Source: Ophryocystis elektroscirrha (taxonomy: Eukaryota > Apicomplexa > Conoidasida > Neogregarinorida > Ophryocystidae). Taken from it: 64,000 nt of DNA. Both the position numbers and the translations under genes were made by a program. The stretch covers positions 1 to 64,000 of the forward strand of contig JAQIFP010000023.1 of assembly GCA_030141585.1 (NCBI GenBank). Reading direction: 5' to 3'. The notes below the pieces were generated by a model that ran no database searches, had not been told where the DNA came from, and was given only the letters and a program-made list of their open reading frames with translations. The stretch's first letter is position 1; each line of letters opens with the position of its first letter. Positions 11,488 through 24,700 of the stretch are shown here, in pieces.

Positions 11488-13408
11488 ATGCTAAAAAACA
11501 CACAAAGTTTGCTACCGGAATATTCAAAAAGAAAAGAGGCTACACAAACATTAAAAATGCTATGGAATAAGGCTAGTCAAAGTGACACTACTCCTTGTGG
11601 AGAAGACGCACCAAAAAATATATGGTCTCAAATAGGAACGGGTTCGACTGTCGATACTAAAGGCTCTAACCGGACATCCAATAGTTTTTTATCCAGAAGT
11701 AGAAGTTGTTCTCAACATTTTTTATCATTACGTGCGAAATTTGATTCCCATCAACAACCTCAACAAGAACAACAACCAAACATATTTCAGCAACAGTATT
11801 TAGCTCATCAGCAGCAGCTAAACCAACAACAGCAAGGTGATTTTATGGAAGACAGGAGACCATTTTGCAGTAGTACAAAATTATATGATTCAGACAATAC
11901 TGATTCACTGCATAAAAGAAGTCAATCAGCAGATCTAAGAAGGTTTAATACAACTTCAAGTTCTACTATGGCATCAAATAATGAGGATTTAGAGATGGAA
12001 TCACAATGTGCATCAAGTAATGACCATATCTATAAAGCTCAAGAAAATAATGCACTACACCGAACACCCACAAAACCAAACATTGACGACAGTATAATGA
12101 TGACAGTTTCCCCATCCCAATTTCGTATAACATCAGATGGATATATATGGACGCCTGGAAATCATAAAATTCCAATATCTGATTATTTAATGCAAGGAGA
12201 TTTACAAAGCCAAATTGAAAGTAAAAAATGTCCCGCGATAGCAGCACAAGCAAGTTATGCACAAGATATGTATACAACCTGGAGGACGCATGAAAAACTT
12301 GTAGATTCAAATATATTCCAACTAAGTTTCCGACCCGGTACAGATATAGAAAAGTTTAGGCGTATGGCGATTTTATTCATATTACAGCATATCCACGATT
12401 GGGGACTTTCTAATTCTACAGCCCATATATCTGTAAATAATATACACCGCATATTATTGCATTATACAAAACGAAACACTTTTCCGTCTGAACAGCAAGG
12501 TTTTATTAGTAACAATGGGGATCAGCCAAAACCCCTAACTACGGAAGTATTTGTAGGTTCCGTTTTAGCTTGTTTACGTATGGCAATAAAACACGAAGAA
12601 AGACCGGATAAGTCTAGGCATATGAGGTCTACTCCAAGCTCAGTATGTCGCTTATTAGGCATAGATGATCCCCACATACACATAGATTCTGGATTTATAA
12701 ATACAGCCGAACAAGACTGCCTCAAAATTATAGCACAGCCAATGACCATTTCTAGTGCTCCTGAATTTCTAGAAAGATACCTTCTTATAGGGCAGTGGCC
12801 AAATAATCTCACTCTTATATACAAAGATCTGGCTCACTACTTTCTCAGTCTTTCTTTCTTTTCTAGAAGAGACATAGATCAGCTAGCAGGCATTGTTCCC
12901 AGTCTATTAGCAGCAGCAGCATTGTCCCTGGCTATTCGAGTCATATCTGCAGGCTCAGATCAAGGATACGAATGCTGGCCTCAGAGATTAGTTGTATATA
13001 CCGGCTACACGCCTTTGCAACTAAAGCCAGGAGTTCGAGGACTTAGTGCGCTCCTTCGCCAAAAACCAGAAGGGGTAAGTAAATGAATTGAATTTTTCCT
13101 ATTGAATACATCTAAATATATATATATATATATATTATAATAAATCATATTGTATTATGTGTAATAAATAATACATAATAAGTACTACATATGTAATAAG
13201 AAGTATTTTATACGTACTATTTGGGGTATAAGATATGTAATAGTAAATTATTTTACTGCAATTGTGAAAGTCTTTTACATAATGTTTTTAATTGTTTTCA
13301 ATACAAGTTTAGTAAATTATTGAAAAACTTTAGATTATATTTTATTGATTGCAGAGTAAAATTCTAGAAAAATTTCACCCACGCTGGGCAAATTTAGACT
13401 GGAAATAA
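11488..13408 (+). CDS. Divergent A/B-type cyclin with Gln-rich N-terminal extension
   Basis: Two exons, 11488-13074 and 13355-13408, giving 546 residues from the first ATG. The second exon adds SKILEKFHPRWANLDWK. Residues 1-250 are low-complexity: Ser/Thr-rich, with a Gln-rich block (about residues 90-120). The cyclin fold follows. The N-box begins near 258 (YAQDMYTTWRTHEK, then FRRMAILFILQHIHDWG) and is very divergent, interrupted by polar inserts around 335-420. The C-box is clear: LAHYFLSLSFF near 448, IVPSLLAAAALSLA, then WPQRLVVYTGYTPLQLKPGV near 496. Such cyclins bind and activate a CDK. The exact class cannot be settled, but the C-box spacing is that of mitotic A/B cyclins. A TAG acceptor at 11452 leaves room for an upstream exon. 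The gene is convergent with PSMB1, 53 bp away. Confidence 0.85.
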
Positions 13409-13461
13409 AAGTTTTTGTTTTTTTGGTGTCTTTCTTTTTCCGTGCTGTTTTTTTCATGTAT

Positions 13462-14876
13462 TTAATCTATCTTTAAAGGATATTTAGAGGTTTTAATTCC
13501 ATCTTTATCAATCACAATAACATCGGCACAGTCGCCTATATAATTCCTCCTTTTTTTTTAAAGTTACCAGTGTAGATATCACGTTCCGCAATGTTAGTCA
13601 TCACAGATTTAGCTACATCTATAATTTGATCTCTATTCAAGTGATTTATTTCAAAGTAATCATTCGTCTCTCCACATTTTTTCAACTAAAAGTATTATAA
13701 GAATAAAGTTTTTCGTAACACAAAGTTTTAAAACTTAAGTTTATTATTTAAGAAAACTCTAATGTATTTAAATCGTACATTTCAACAAAATTATAAAGCA
13801 CATGCTAAACTTTTATATTTATGATTAACTTCATGTACATTTAGGCCAATACAAATTCTCAATAGCTAAAATTGATTGAGTAAACAACATGAATTATGTG
13901 TAGAAAATAAAATATACATTTCCGATAATATTTTACATACGTATTTACATGCGTTTGTCAAATCGATTAAATGCATAAAAAACTACTATTTATTAAAAAA
14001 AAGAACAAATAATTGATTTTTTGTATTGACTGTTTAATAGAATCAAACTTTCACATAAATGTATAACTAAGGTAACTATATTTACTATGCACCATAAGAT
14101 TCTATCCATAAATCCATATAAATACATATCCATTAATCAAGCGGATTAATAAATAAAGCAAGAAAACATAGATTTTTATACAACGTAAATCAAAAAGTTA
14201 GTTACCTGAACATCAAGAATGGGAGTGCCTAACAATTCTCCAGTTCCTTTGACGCCATAAACGCCTCCATCAAAACTGCCCACAGCATCGTACTCATAAA
14301 CGACTCCTTTTCCTTCTTTATTCAGTCCAACTAATAGATTGAAAGCATAATATGGGAAAAAGCGACGGTAATAAAGCGTTACACATAAAAGCTAATGTAA
14401 ATTTTATTATTTTAATCATTACATGAGACACGGCTTCTAAAGAAGGTTCCGTCTTATTTTTATGTTTATACATTCGAATTTCATACTAAGAAATGAACCT
14501 TTTTAGATTTTTATTTACAATCAGTTTTTTATGTAAATTCGCTATATCTGCTGCCATACCAGAGGAAGCTATAACTACTTTGCTTGTTCTGTAGAGAAGC
14601 ATGTTTTAGTTTTTCAGCTTACAGTTGAGTCCATTTTTTATGACAGCGTGTGTATATTTGATAGCCTCTAGATAATCTAGTGTCTGCTAAACAAACTGCA
14701 AAATCTTTTCCTCCGATAGCAAGAACAGTTCTAAAACACCTTTTTTTTTTTTTTTTTTACCCTCCATTATTTTCATATAGCATGGACTGTATATCATCGT
14801 CTGCTTTATTAACGGTTTTTTTAGTACAAACGTCATCATAAAGCAGCGTATGTTGTTTAACTTGTGCAGAAATCAT
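13462..14876 (-). CDS. PSMB1: 20S proteasome subunit beta type-1 (beta-6)
   Basis: Non-catalytic beta subunit of the 20S core particle. Seven exons close in frame: 14761-14876, 14623-14730, 14519-14588, 14423-14485, 14206-14391, 13568-13685 and 13462-13535 (244 residues; human PSMB1 is 241). After a 39-residue leader comes NGGTVLAIGGKDFAV, aligning with the beta-6 start. DTRLSRGYQIYTR, TLYYRRFFPYYAFNLLVGL, EGKGVVYEYDAVGS and the late AERDIYTGD are specific to this subunit. Thr40 sits where active subunits have the nucleophile, but beta-6 is not a protease in known proteasomes. Four introns are 30-34 nt; the first contains a run of about 20 T on the plus strand. It is divergent from the eL29 gene across 356 bp, a plausible shared housekeeping promoter. 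Confidence 0.95.
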
Positions 14877-15232
14877 TTATTACAGAGTCAGTCCTTTTGC
14901 ATAATATTGATACTTTCATCTTTAAAGTTTTAGCTTGTTTATATTAATTCAAAGTGAGTAAAATGTAATTATTTTATTATTATTTTTTTTTGTTATTAAT
15001 TGTTGCAAAATAGTAAAAATAATAGAGTTTTAAGCTAAAGTTTATAAAAATCAGATTTAATTTTTTGTAATAAAATTTAAGTTTAAGCTGGCAATACAAT
15101 ATGAATTTGTTTGCAATAATCGCTAGAAAGTGCTAAAAAACCTTATAATAACAAGTATATAATTATAAACAATAAGTTGCGTCGTGTCTTATTATAGCTT
15201 TTTCGGGACCTTTTATTTTATAAGGATTAAAA
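14877..15232. promoter_or_regulatory. Divergent promoter region PSMB1 / eL29
   Basis: 356 bp separate the start codons of two divergent housekeeping genes. The sequence is AT-rich with poly-T/poly-A tracts and no open frame of note. A shared bidirectional promoter is inferred from the spacing only. Confidence 0.4.
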
Positions 15233-15649
15233 ATGGCAAAATCCAAAAATCACACAAATCACAACCAAAATAGAAAAGCGCACCGCAATGGAATAAAGCT
15301 TGCCAAACGTTATAAAGAAATTTCAACTAAAGGCGTAAGTTAATTTATATAATTCTCGAGACACAAATTAATTTTATGCAATATTATAATGCACAAAATC
15401 GCCGAATGTCTCGAATATTAAATTAACAATATCAAGAAATATTTGTCTAAATAATTGACATATATTTAGAAATTGCTTAATACAAACTTTTTTTCATAAA
15501 ACATTTATTTTAAATTAAATTAATTTATCAAGTTCAGTACAAATGTGTTTTTCTCATTTTAGATGTGCCCTAAATTCTTAAGAAACCAAAAATTTTGCAA
15601 ACGAGGTAGAATGCAAAAAATTGATAAAGATGAGACTATGGAACAATAA
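15233..15649 (+). CDS. RPL29: Large-subunit ribosomal protein eL29
   Basis: Component of the cytosolic 60S subunit. Two exons, 15233-15334 and 15563-15649, encode 62 residues. The start [20 protein letters not shown] is the hallmark eL29 N-terminus, followed by [14 protein letters not shown] and then [15 protein letters not shown] after the intron. Length and high Lys/Arg/Asn/His content fit the family. The 228-nt intron starts GTAAGT and ends TTTTAG at the junction between the two family blocks. SPO11 begins 138 bp downstream on the same strand. Confidence 0.96.
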
Positions 15650-15787
15650 TTTTTTTTTTTTCAAAGTTTTTACAAAGTCCTAAATAATTGAAAGTACTAC
15701 TTAATCAATCAAAGTTATAAAAAACTTTGAGATCGTAATTTAAGTATTGTCAAATATAAATTTTGGCAATTATTTGAAACATACAAC

Positions 15788-17752
15788 ATGAATAATTGGG
15801 AACAGTCTTTAGTTGAAGCAGTGAAACATTTGATATCGCCTTCACATGTCAAACCAATATGTCAATTTAATTTAAGTAGTCTAAGAAGAACATCTCAAAG
15901 TAGATTAATATTAAGTAAAAAGTGGGTTTTTTAGTCTTAGAAGTTTTGCACTGCATTCAAGAATTACAGCAAACAGTACTAAAAACTACAATTTAAAAAA
16001 TTGTTTACAGAATCGTACAGCAACAATCCGTGACATTTATTATCGTTTGATACATCATTTTAAAGTAATTTATAACTCATAAACTTGAGCTAGAATACAC
16101 AACATTTAAGTAAACTTATTGAAGGTAATATTTTGAGATCTTTATTTACGAAGATATATGCGTACATTTGCAATGTGAAAGATCTTCCTTAAATTTTCGT
16201 GTCTCAAACAAAGGTTTGGTCTATGGGAATTTAAAAATTTACCAAGTAAAGCAATGATCATATTGCAGCTGTCAAAAATTATGCATCACACTAATTTGAG
16301 AAAATAAGATCAATTTTGTTCAAAAATAGGCATATGTGTCAATATTTTGTAGTAATATAGTTGTGATTAGATGAGTATTTCTTCAATTTGACAAATATTA
16401 GTTTATTGTTTGGGTATGCATATCAATCCGTGTATTAATATTAAGTTATAAGTGTCTAAAAACGTGTTTATATAATGATTCTTAACCAAGTAAAAAAATT
16501 TTTTTATCAGTGGTGACGCTTTGCAATATATTGCCTTTAAGCTTCAACATTTATTGTATATGTTCAAGTTATACTAACTTTAATAATCAGTTTCTTTTGG
16601 CAGAATATAATGCTATAAATTATATTAATTTAAAAATATATGTTATAAAGTTTTCTCACATATTCAATATTGCCTAATCCCATGTATTTTTTTTTAGGAA
16701 GATACATTACTTATAGACTGCATGGCATGCCGTAAATTTAACGCATATGTATATTGATATTAGCAACCGGCCAATTGGTGACAGATAATCTGGTTGATTT
16801 AGTATAAATAACATTATTAAATCATTATTTTAGAACCTTAAATACGAATTTGGGCCTAAAGATATTTTAGTCGTAGAAAAAGAATGTATATAATTTTTTA
16901 TTGCACATTTTTTTATATATTAGCCGTATTTAGCTGGATAGTGGAACATTTTCAATTATGCGAATCTTCGTCCATAGGAATTGTTGTAACTGGCAAGGGC
17001 TACCCCGGTAAGTTAGACGGTCAATATGATAATACATGAGATTAGCTAAATTTCATAAAAACAAATATTCTCAGTAATTGTAATTATTTAATAGATTTTA
17101 TAGAAAAGTCACATTGTTATGTAATCATACAATTATATAAACTAAAAGAATTAAAAATTTTGGCTGCCATAGACTTTGTGAGCCGTAAATTTATCAAGAA
17201 TCTAATACAGATTTCAAATAAAGAAGCATATTATTTGAGTAAATGAGGAATTATAAAGCGAACTTGCAGGCGATTATGACCCACACGGTATAATGATATA
17301 TTTGAATTATGTGATCGGTATAAATGAAAAAAAAAAAAAAGATGTAGGCTCAAGTGGTCCTGACAGTGTATCCACAAGTAATTAGATCTTTTAACCAAAT
17401 ATGCTTTTAAGCCATTTCTTCATTAAAATGGCTTGGAATCCATGCTGGGGGTAATTTATATATATATATATATATTGATCTATGTAAAGATATCGCAAAG
17501 CTGCCAGACAAAGTTTGTTTTACGAATTTAATAGTTGAAAAAAGGTATTCGCTGAATGTACTGATACCGAAAAATCAATGTTGTCTAATATCATAAAACA
17601 AGACTCTATAAAAGTAAATAATAAATGTGGGAAAATCAATTTAGCAACTTCCGCTAATAAAGAAAGAAATGGATCTTATGCTGTTACATAATAAAAAATG
17701 CGAAGTCGAGGCAAGCCATTATAAAAAGAATATATATATTGATAAAAATTAA
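15788..17752 (+). CDS. SPO11: SPO11, meiotic DNA double-strand-break transesterase
   Basis: Topoisomerase VI A-like enzyme that makes the DNA breaks starting meiotic recombination. Fifteen exons close in frame to 312 residues: 15788-15914, 15941-15975, 16011-16064, 16138-16245, 16698-16731, 16764-16801, 16834-16885, 16924-17007, 17095-17184, 17270-17317, 17348-17377, 17412-17450, 17490-17512, 17545-17613 and 17645-17752. Key residues: catalytic Tyr65 in RTATIRDIYYR; Toprim Glu147 in ILVVEKESVF; TGKGYPD; and the DxD pair Asp209/Asp211 in DYDPHGI. KGLVYGNLK, SLKWLGIHAG and the C-terminal EMDLMLLHNKKCEVEASH also match the family. Ten of 14 introns are 26-39 nt. A few extra residues (IDFVSR) precede DYDPHG compared with typical SPO11. 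The sequence does not show expression, but all known catalytic residues are present. Confidence 0.93.
15915..15940 (+). other. Ultra-short SPO11 intron with tandem acceptors
   Basis: Intron 1 of SPO11 begins GTAAAA. It can end at TAG 15934 (20 nt) or at TAG 15940 (26 nt); both keep the frame. Reading through meets a stop in the intron, so one must be spliced. The 26-nt choice gives RLILKVLHCIQEL, which aligns better with SPO11 relatives (LILKxL) than the 20-nt choice. Confidence 0.7.
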
Positions 17753-17968
17753 ATCATAAGTGCATATAAGGTGTATTCGAAAAGTTTACATACGATATAT
17801 TTTAGCCAAATAATGGAGATTGAAAACTAATTTTTTTAGGCATTTCACAGCATATCTTATAACTATTTATGCTCGGAGTATATTCCAAATAAACTTAAAT
17901 ATCGGTAAAAAAGCGGTTTTTAACTCTTATACTTAGTAAATGGATTTAACGTGCCTCATACTGCATCA

Positions 17969-18233
17969 CTAAGTCATAATACAAAATCTGCCAATAAGCT
18001 TACAAGCTCTAGTTCTTTTTTTATAAAGTATCCTAGAACCACAATTTCTACATCTAACTGCAGCTAACGGCTGAAGAAGAACATCTTGTCCGCATTCTGT
18101 TAGCATTTCATTTATATAGCAAATGAAAATGGTTTTTTAAAGTATTGATTTGAATAAATTTCTAACAATTCTACATACCACTGCAGATATAAGTTGTAGA
18201 TTCGTATGATTGTAATGTTTCTTCAACATTCAT
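17969..18233 (-). CDS. RPB12: RNA polymerases I/II/III shared subunit ABC10-alpha (RPB12)
   Basis: Smallest zinc-ribbon subunit shared by the three nuclear RNA polymerases. Two exons, 18179-18233 and 17969-18096, give 60 residues (human POLR2K is 58). The intron splits a codon inside the zinc ribbon. The four zinc ligands are Cys17, Cys20, Cys34 and Cys37 (YICSECG and [17 protein letters not shown]). The RCRxCGxRxLYKKRT block is diagnostic. The usual short acidic or aromatic tail is replaced by about 16 residues ending [10 protein letters not shown]. It lies between convergent SPO11 (217 bp away) and the divergent large coiled-coil gene. Confidence 0.93.
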
Positions 18234-18723
18234 CGCTCGTAAATAATTGTCAATTGATAACAGGCACAAAACCAATTAAATAAAAAAAATTAATTTTGCA
18301 TAGTTAAGCAACAACTGAAATCAAAATGGCATATAATGCGTAGCAACCGCATTTCTAACTTTTTGTTTGAATGTCCTACAATTTGATTCAAAAGGTACAC
18401 ATTATATATAAATTTAAGAAGTTTTAGGATATTTCTAATAAAAGCTACTCCAGGTATAAATCCAAAAATTTTGGATAAATTTTATATGATAAAACAAATA
18501 ATAATATATCTTTAAACAAATATAATCGTGACTTTTAACCTAAATTATAGAGCACACAGCTGAATAAGTTATTACTGTTTCAAGTATATGATATACATAC
18601 AAGTAGAAAAAGTTTCAGAATTTCCTGAATAGTGTTTTACATTATTATTGCAATAGTATCTTAATTTTTTTGAAAGCGATTAATAAATAATTTATTTCTA
18701 CAATTGAGATTCTTGTTTTCCAG
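18234..18723. promoter_or_regulatory. Spacer between RPB12 and the large helical-protein gene
   Basis: 490 bp of AT-rich sequence between divergent genes. The first clearly coding exon to the right begins after an acceptor at 18721-18723 and needs two bases from an earlier exon, so the true first exon with the start codon should lie here. I could not identify it: ATG-initiated candidates near 18323 and 18372 do not give the right splice phase. Confidence 0.4.
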
Positions 18724-21700
18724 CTCTAGAAACCATAAATTTTTCAAGAAAGAGAATGAGTCGCCCATTTACAAATCTGCAGACAGATCTGAACAAGATG
18801 CTTCCGTGGAAATTGAAAATCTGAAAAGACAAACAGGTAAACAAATTGACCTAAAGTTGGAATGAAAACTATTACACATATTTTAACTTAAATTCACCAG
18901 ATAAGTTTTCCGCTTTAGTAACGAATTTTAAGGATGATATTTGGAATGTAGAGGAGAATGATTATAAGCCTAATCTGGTAATTATGACACATTTACTACA
19001 GAAAAAAAAAAGTACTGATATGAGCATAATTTACTTATTATATATATTAATATATTCATTCATATAGATTAATCCAATTATATGCGCATATGTAGCTACT
19101 ATATATGTAGGCTGTTAAATACTGTATATACAATTAATTCGTGATAAAAAATATATACACCTTTCAAACACTTATAAATCTATGCAGTATAATGACAGTT
19201 TATGATAAAATAGTTTATTCTGATCCCAAAATGATGTACGGAAATTCGTAATAAATTTAAGAAGCACTTAATATATAACCATTCAACTTTATTCTTTTTT
19301 TATGTCTTTGATTTTATTAATTAGCTCTTATAAATAATTTAATACTGTTTGTCTGAACCGGTTCAATCTTTCGAATGTAGGCTTCCAGTTTCAAGTTAAG
19401 TACTTCCCAGCATAACTCCAATAAAACCAGTTCCAAAAAATTTGATGAAGTTGTTCAAGATCCAGAAAACGCAATATTGACTTATACATCAACAGATTCG
19501 GATTCATCCTTTAAAATTTCATCTCGTAAAAATATATCTCTTAAAGACATTGAAACTAAGAATAAGAACCCGAACAATGATTTTTATCATGATTCTGAGC
19601 AAAACTCCAAGGAAGAAAGGAACAGTCTTATATTTTCTCAAAACGAGGAGTTTTCAACGTACAGAACTTCCGAAAGCTCGAGCCAACAGAAACTTATCGT
19701 CATATCAAAGAATAAACTGAAAGAAAAAATGAATAACACAAACATGCAAGATGTACATTCATTTCATGGAAATAGATCAAAGGATGAGTGTGAGGAAGAC
19801 AATATAGTTTATAGAAATGTTTCACCCAATCCGCTACTTCTTAATTCAGTTAAAGCCCGAAACCAATATAGAATACAGTTACTTGAAAATGAGTCTGGCT
19901 ACACAAATAGCGAAAGAAGTTCAGATACACTCAGTAATAAAAAATTAGCATCTACGCTTGCTAGCTGGAGATCTATAAAAAAAAATTTCGCTAAAACAAA
20001 AAATAGTGATTCCGTATCTAGAAGCGATGCAAGTTCAATAAGCACATACGCTGGTTTGATTCCAAATGTATCTTTTAGAAATCAACAATTTTTGGCTCCT
20101 GTCCCAGAAGAATATAGTGAAATCACACGAAAATCTTTCACAGACTCAACCTATAGAAATAAACAAGTCACTCCATCTGTTATGTCAAGTGAAGATACCA
20201 TATCAGCATTAGCTAGCGCAGTGTTAGAAAAAAGTGTGGATATTTGTACAAATTCAAACTCATCTTCATATACCCCATCTACATTTCGTACACCTGGAGT
20301 TATTGAAATGCTGTCCGCACAAGCTTATTCTCGAGCAATAAATAGTCGTTATTCATTTCATGACTCTGGAATCTCTGACTTTTCTGACCCGAGAAATCTT
20401 ACTCGACCGGGTTTTATACAGCAACCTTCACCCCTTCAGGTATTGATCAAAAAAAAAATACGTGAATTGCCCGAAAGTTTAACTTCAGAGGTAAAAAATG
20501 AATCAGCGGAACCAAGCAAAATGGGAAATCTTGATGAGAATGATAAGAACAGTAATAATAGTTCTAGCGAAACCACAAATAAATCCTCTCAATTATCTAA
20601 TAAGCAAAATCACTCCACGCATTCGTCAGCTTTTAACTTCAAGTTAAGTCCGAAACAGCAATCCATATATTCTAGAAAAATTAATGAAACAGATTTATCA
20701 GATAATTCCCAAGCTAACACAATAAGATACTCAGAATTAAAAAGTAACTCTAAAATTACTGACTCGAAAAAAAAATCTCCTGATAATGCTTTTGAGCATA
20801 CATTGCAGTTGATGCATTTTGAGCAACCGCAAAGTATCAGACTTTCAAATTCAAACCCATTTGTGTATCCTTCGAATAATAATATTCCTTTATGTAAACA
20901 TCCTATTATAGTATTCTCTCAGGCTGGAGAGCACGAAAAAGATTCCTATATGTCTTATATGCATTCTTTATATAGCTCTAATGGTTCTAATATTTCAATC
21001 AAGAACGAACCAGAAAATGATAAATATCCCCAATTGTTGTCGATTCAAGGACGCCAATCTCCAAAAATGCCCCCTCTTGATCAAAATTTTTCAAGATCCA
21101 AGAAAAGGTTATGTTCAAATGATAAAAAACCAGCGACTGAATTTACTCGAACAAATGTATCAATATTTCAGCAATATCCTACCAATTTTTACTCTCCTCC
21201 TGAACATGCGTCGACGTATTTTCCATCGTTAGCATGTCTGCCTCCACCTCCTCCCTATTATTATTCTCAGCCAGCAAACGGAATTTCTGAATATAATAAT
21301 TTGTCCTATTACCCTCCACAATTTCCCATTTATCCGTTTCCGTATCATTTACCTCATTTGAGTTCAAAGCAATATGTTCAAAAAACCTCAGCTTCTCCCC
21401 GAAATGAACAAACAAACTTTGCATTTTCTACGAACAAGGAGTTGAATGAAACGTCTCCAAAAAACGAATTATCTAATTTAGATTCGTTGACATCGGATAA
21501 ATCAACTCCAGCATCTTCTGAAACCTTAAAAATAAATACAACATTATCTCAAAATGTCACTACTGAATCCATAAGCAATTTAATAAAAGAATCATGTAAA
21601 GAAAAACCTAAAATTCCATCCGAAAATGAGCTTTTCCAAGAAAATACGACTAAACGTTTTGGTGGTGAGTCAGACTCTGAGCTCTTTACAGTGTGGAATA

Positions 21701-24700
21701 GAGTTAATGAGCGTCTGTTAAATATGGGTTTCAATACAGTTTCTCTTTTTAATAACCATGATGCTCAATTAGACTCTTGTAACATATCACAGCTCATAAA
21801 GGATGTCAATCCCATTAAATTTGTGATGTTATTAGATGATATATTAAACACGCAGTAATTATGAATGTTTTTGTATAACGATTAAATTAGATTGGCACGG
21901 GAGTCAGATAAAAGTTGTAACATAGTATCTCACAATGACTTAATTAAAATCAATGAAGAGGTTCAAAATAAAAACCAAGAATTGCAAGCAGAGGTATAAT
22001 TTGATTGAAATTTACTAATGTGCTAGATTGAGCTTTTTCAAAGTCAACTAAAAAATGACACAGTTGAGAAAATCACAAACAGAGAGCCTCTTTCTGAAGA
22101 GCTACAAAATGTGCAAGTTTTGCTTCAAGAAAAATGCAATTTGGAAGAATCTGTTAATAAAGTATGAAATTATTATTTAATTTTTTTGATAGTTAAATGA
22201 TCAAATCAATCAATTAATTCGACGGGAAAATTCCATTCGGAAAAAAACTAAAGAAATTGTAAAAGAAGTTTTTTCTCGTAGTTCAAAAAAACCTACAGCT
22301 GGTACAAAAAAAATGATTAACACAGTTTCACTTATTTGTTATTTCTATATAGACGCTATATTTACTTCAAATTATAATTTAATATAATTGGAATAATTGG
22401 ACTAATTTCAAATCAGTTTTTTTTGAAATTATTTATAGCAGTAAAAATAATAAATAAAAAATAGTTATTAATTTGCATAAATAGGGATACATATTGAGAA
22501 AATTAACAGTCTTAGTTGCATGAATGTGTGTGTGTAAAGGCTCAAATAAGTTATTGATAAATATAACAAAATTGTAAGAATAAATAATAATAATAAATAA
22601 TTGAAATGTGTTGCATTTCATTTATCAGTATATTTGAAACAATATAAATTAGCATTTTCATAGTAATAATAGTAATAATAATTACAGAATCATCTGATGA
22701 CGAATGGAAACCAGTAAATGATTTATCGAATGATAAAAGTAATGCTAATGTTATTTCAAAAACCCAAGCTGCTAAGTTGATATGGGATTATGAGCTTCAG
22801 GTATCATTTATTTTATAATTTATACCAGTTTAGCTTGAAATTTGTCTTCAAGAAAACGAGTTCTTGCTTCAAAATACTTTCAGACTTGAAAAGGGATTAC
22901 AACCTTTACATAAACAGGATTTTTCATTAGCAGCTTCTAAAAAAGTTTATTCAATAATAACTAACATTTTGCAAGATAGAGAAGGTAATTATCAAATAAA
23001 AAATTTACTATAATTGATCAATTATGCGAAAATTATCATTTTGCATTAAAAAGAGTAGCAAATTGTGTATTTTTTTCGTTTTCTACATAATTTATTAAAT
23101 TGCTGTTAAATGAATCTTGAATTTTTTATTTTTCTTGTTTGTTTCTTTTTAATATTAATCTTATTTTAGAGCCGCTTTTGAAAAATTTTAAAATTACAGA
23201 ATCATCGCAAGATCACGAAGTTTCACTACTTCAATTACAAAAACCTGCAAGAATAACAAACCAAGATGACAATCATTTTTCTTTTGAAACCCTACAAAAA
23301 CACTTTCATGAAGTTCTTGAAGATAAAACAAAAGTAATTTATTTTTCTTATTTCAGCATGTTAAGATTGATTCTTTTTGATAAAAAAATTACTTTATCCA
23401 ATGTATAATTTTACTTATATATGTCATGTGAATAAAATATCTGTTAGTCAGCTTATTTATATACGTATAAATATACGTACAATATTTTATATATATATAT
23501 TATATATATATGTAATTAATTATGTGAATATATTTGCTATACATCATTTTGAATTTATATATGTTCACTTTAATATGTTTTATACTATTAGATGGAATCT
23601 AAGCTGTCAAGCGAAATTGATAGCTTAAAAAAGCAGATTGATCAGTTGACTAGCAAAACCCAGCTACCTTCAAGTATTATAACTGAAGGTTCCATACAAG
23701 AAGTACATTATTATAAATTAAATATCTTTTAGAATTTCCAAAAGTTCGACATAAATGAATACTTTGATATTACAAAATTACGCTGCAATGAATTACCTCA
23801 AAGCAACTTTTTCTATTTATCAAGAATTGTAAGTAACTTTTAAAATAAAAATTATATCAAATTAATCTTATAGCTTATTGGATTTATTTTAGAACTATTG
23901 TAAAAATTTTGTTCCAATAAAAACCTTTTTGTTTATTGGTTATTGCAATCATTTATATCTACAATTCAGTGTAATGTTATTATTCAGAAAAGTATTACTT
24001 TTTGAATTCTTTTGTAAACTAAGAGAAAATTAGATAGTATTTGAAACTCTATTTAATTGTAATTGCAGTTATATCTACTCTAATTATTATGGTTAGTATG
24101 TCAAACTGAAATTAATCGAATTATTATTATTTTGTTATTTTTCAGCTACATGATATTTTAAGTAATGTTAAGGAGAGCCCGTTTCGGTGGTCAACAGATG
24201 AAAGTATAGCAAGAGATAAATTTTTCCATGAAAGAAATTTCAGTTCTCGATTAAACTCGCTTACTCCTCAGCATTGTTTCCAGCTTATTGATAGAACATG
24301 CAGAAATTTAGGTCTAGATGACTTTGAAAATCTTCCCAACGTATCTTTGGGCGTTTGTGCAGTATTAACATACACACGTAAAATGACAGAATTCTTGAAC
24401 AATTTATCTATTATTACTGGAACTGACGACTGGAAAATGAGTGAAAGACTTATACGTACATGGCGATCATTAGTATTGAAAGCGGTAAATTTTGTCAATA
24501 TTTATTATTTTACAAAGGACAATACACGTTTATTAAAAGAAACTATACACAAATCTATTAAGTTATTTCAAAACGCCATTCCTAGCCCATATAATGAAAT
24601 AGCCGAAATTGAAGTCGCAGAATCAAATGAACAGCTTATAATTCAATATAATAATCTGCTACAAAAATTGCTCCAACGGTATTATAATTACTCCAAGTAT

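Noticed and set aside
22433..22621. Hydrophobic minus-strand open frame in an intron
   Set aside because: It arises from AT-rich intron sequence between exons 22193-22301 and 22688-22800; biased Ile/Tyr/Phe composition is what such DNA gives by chance.
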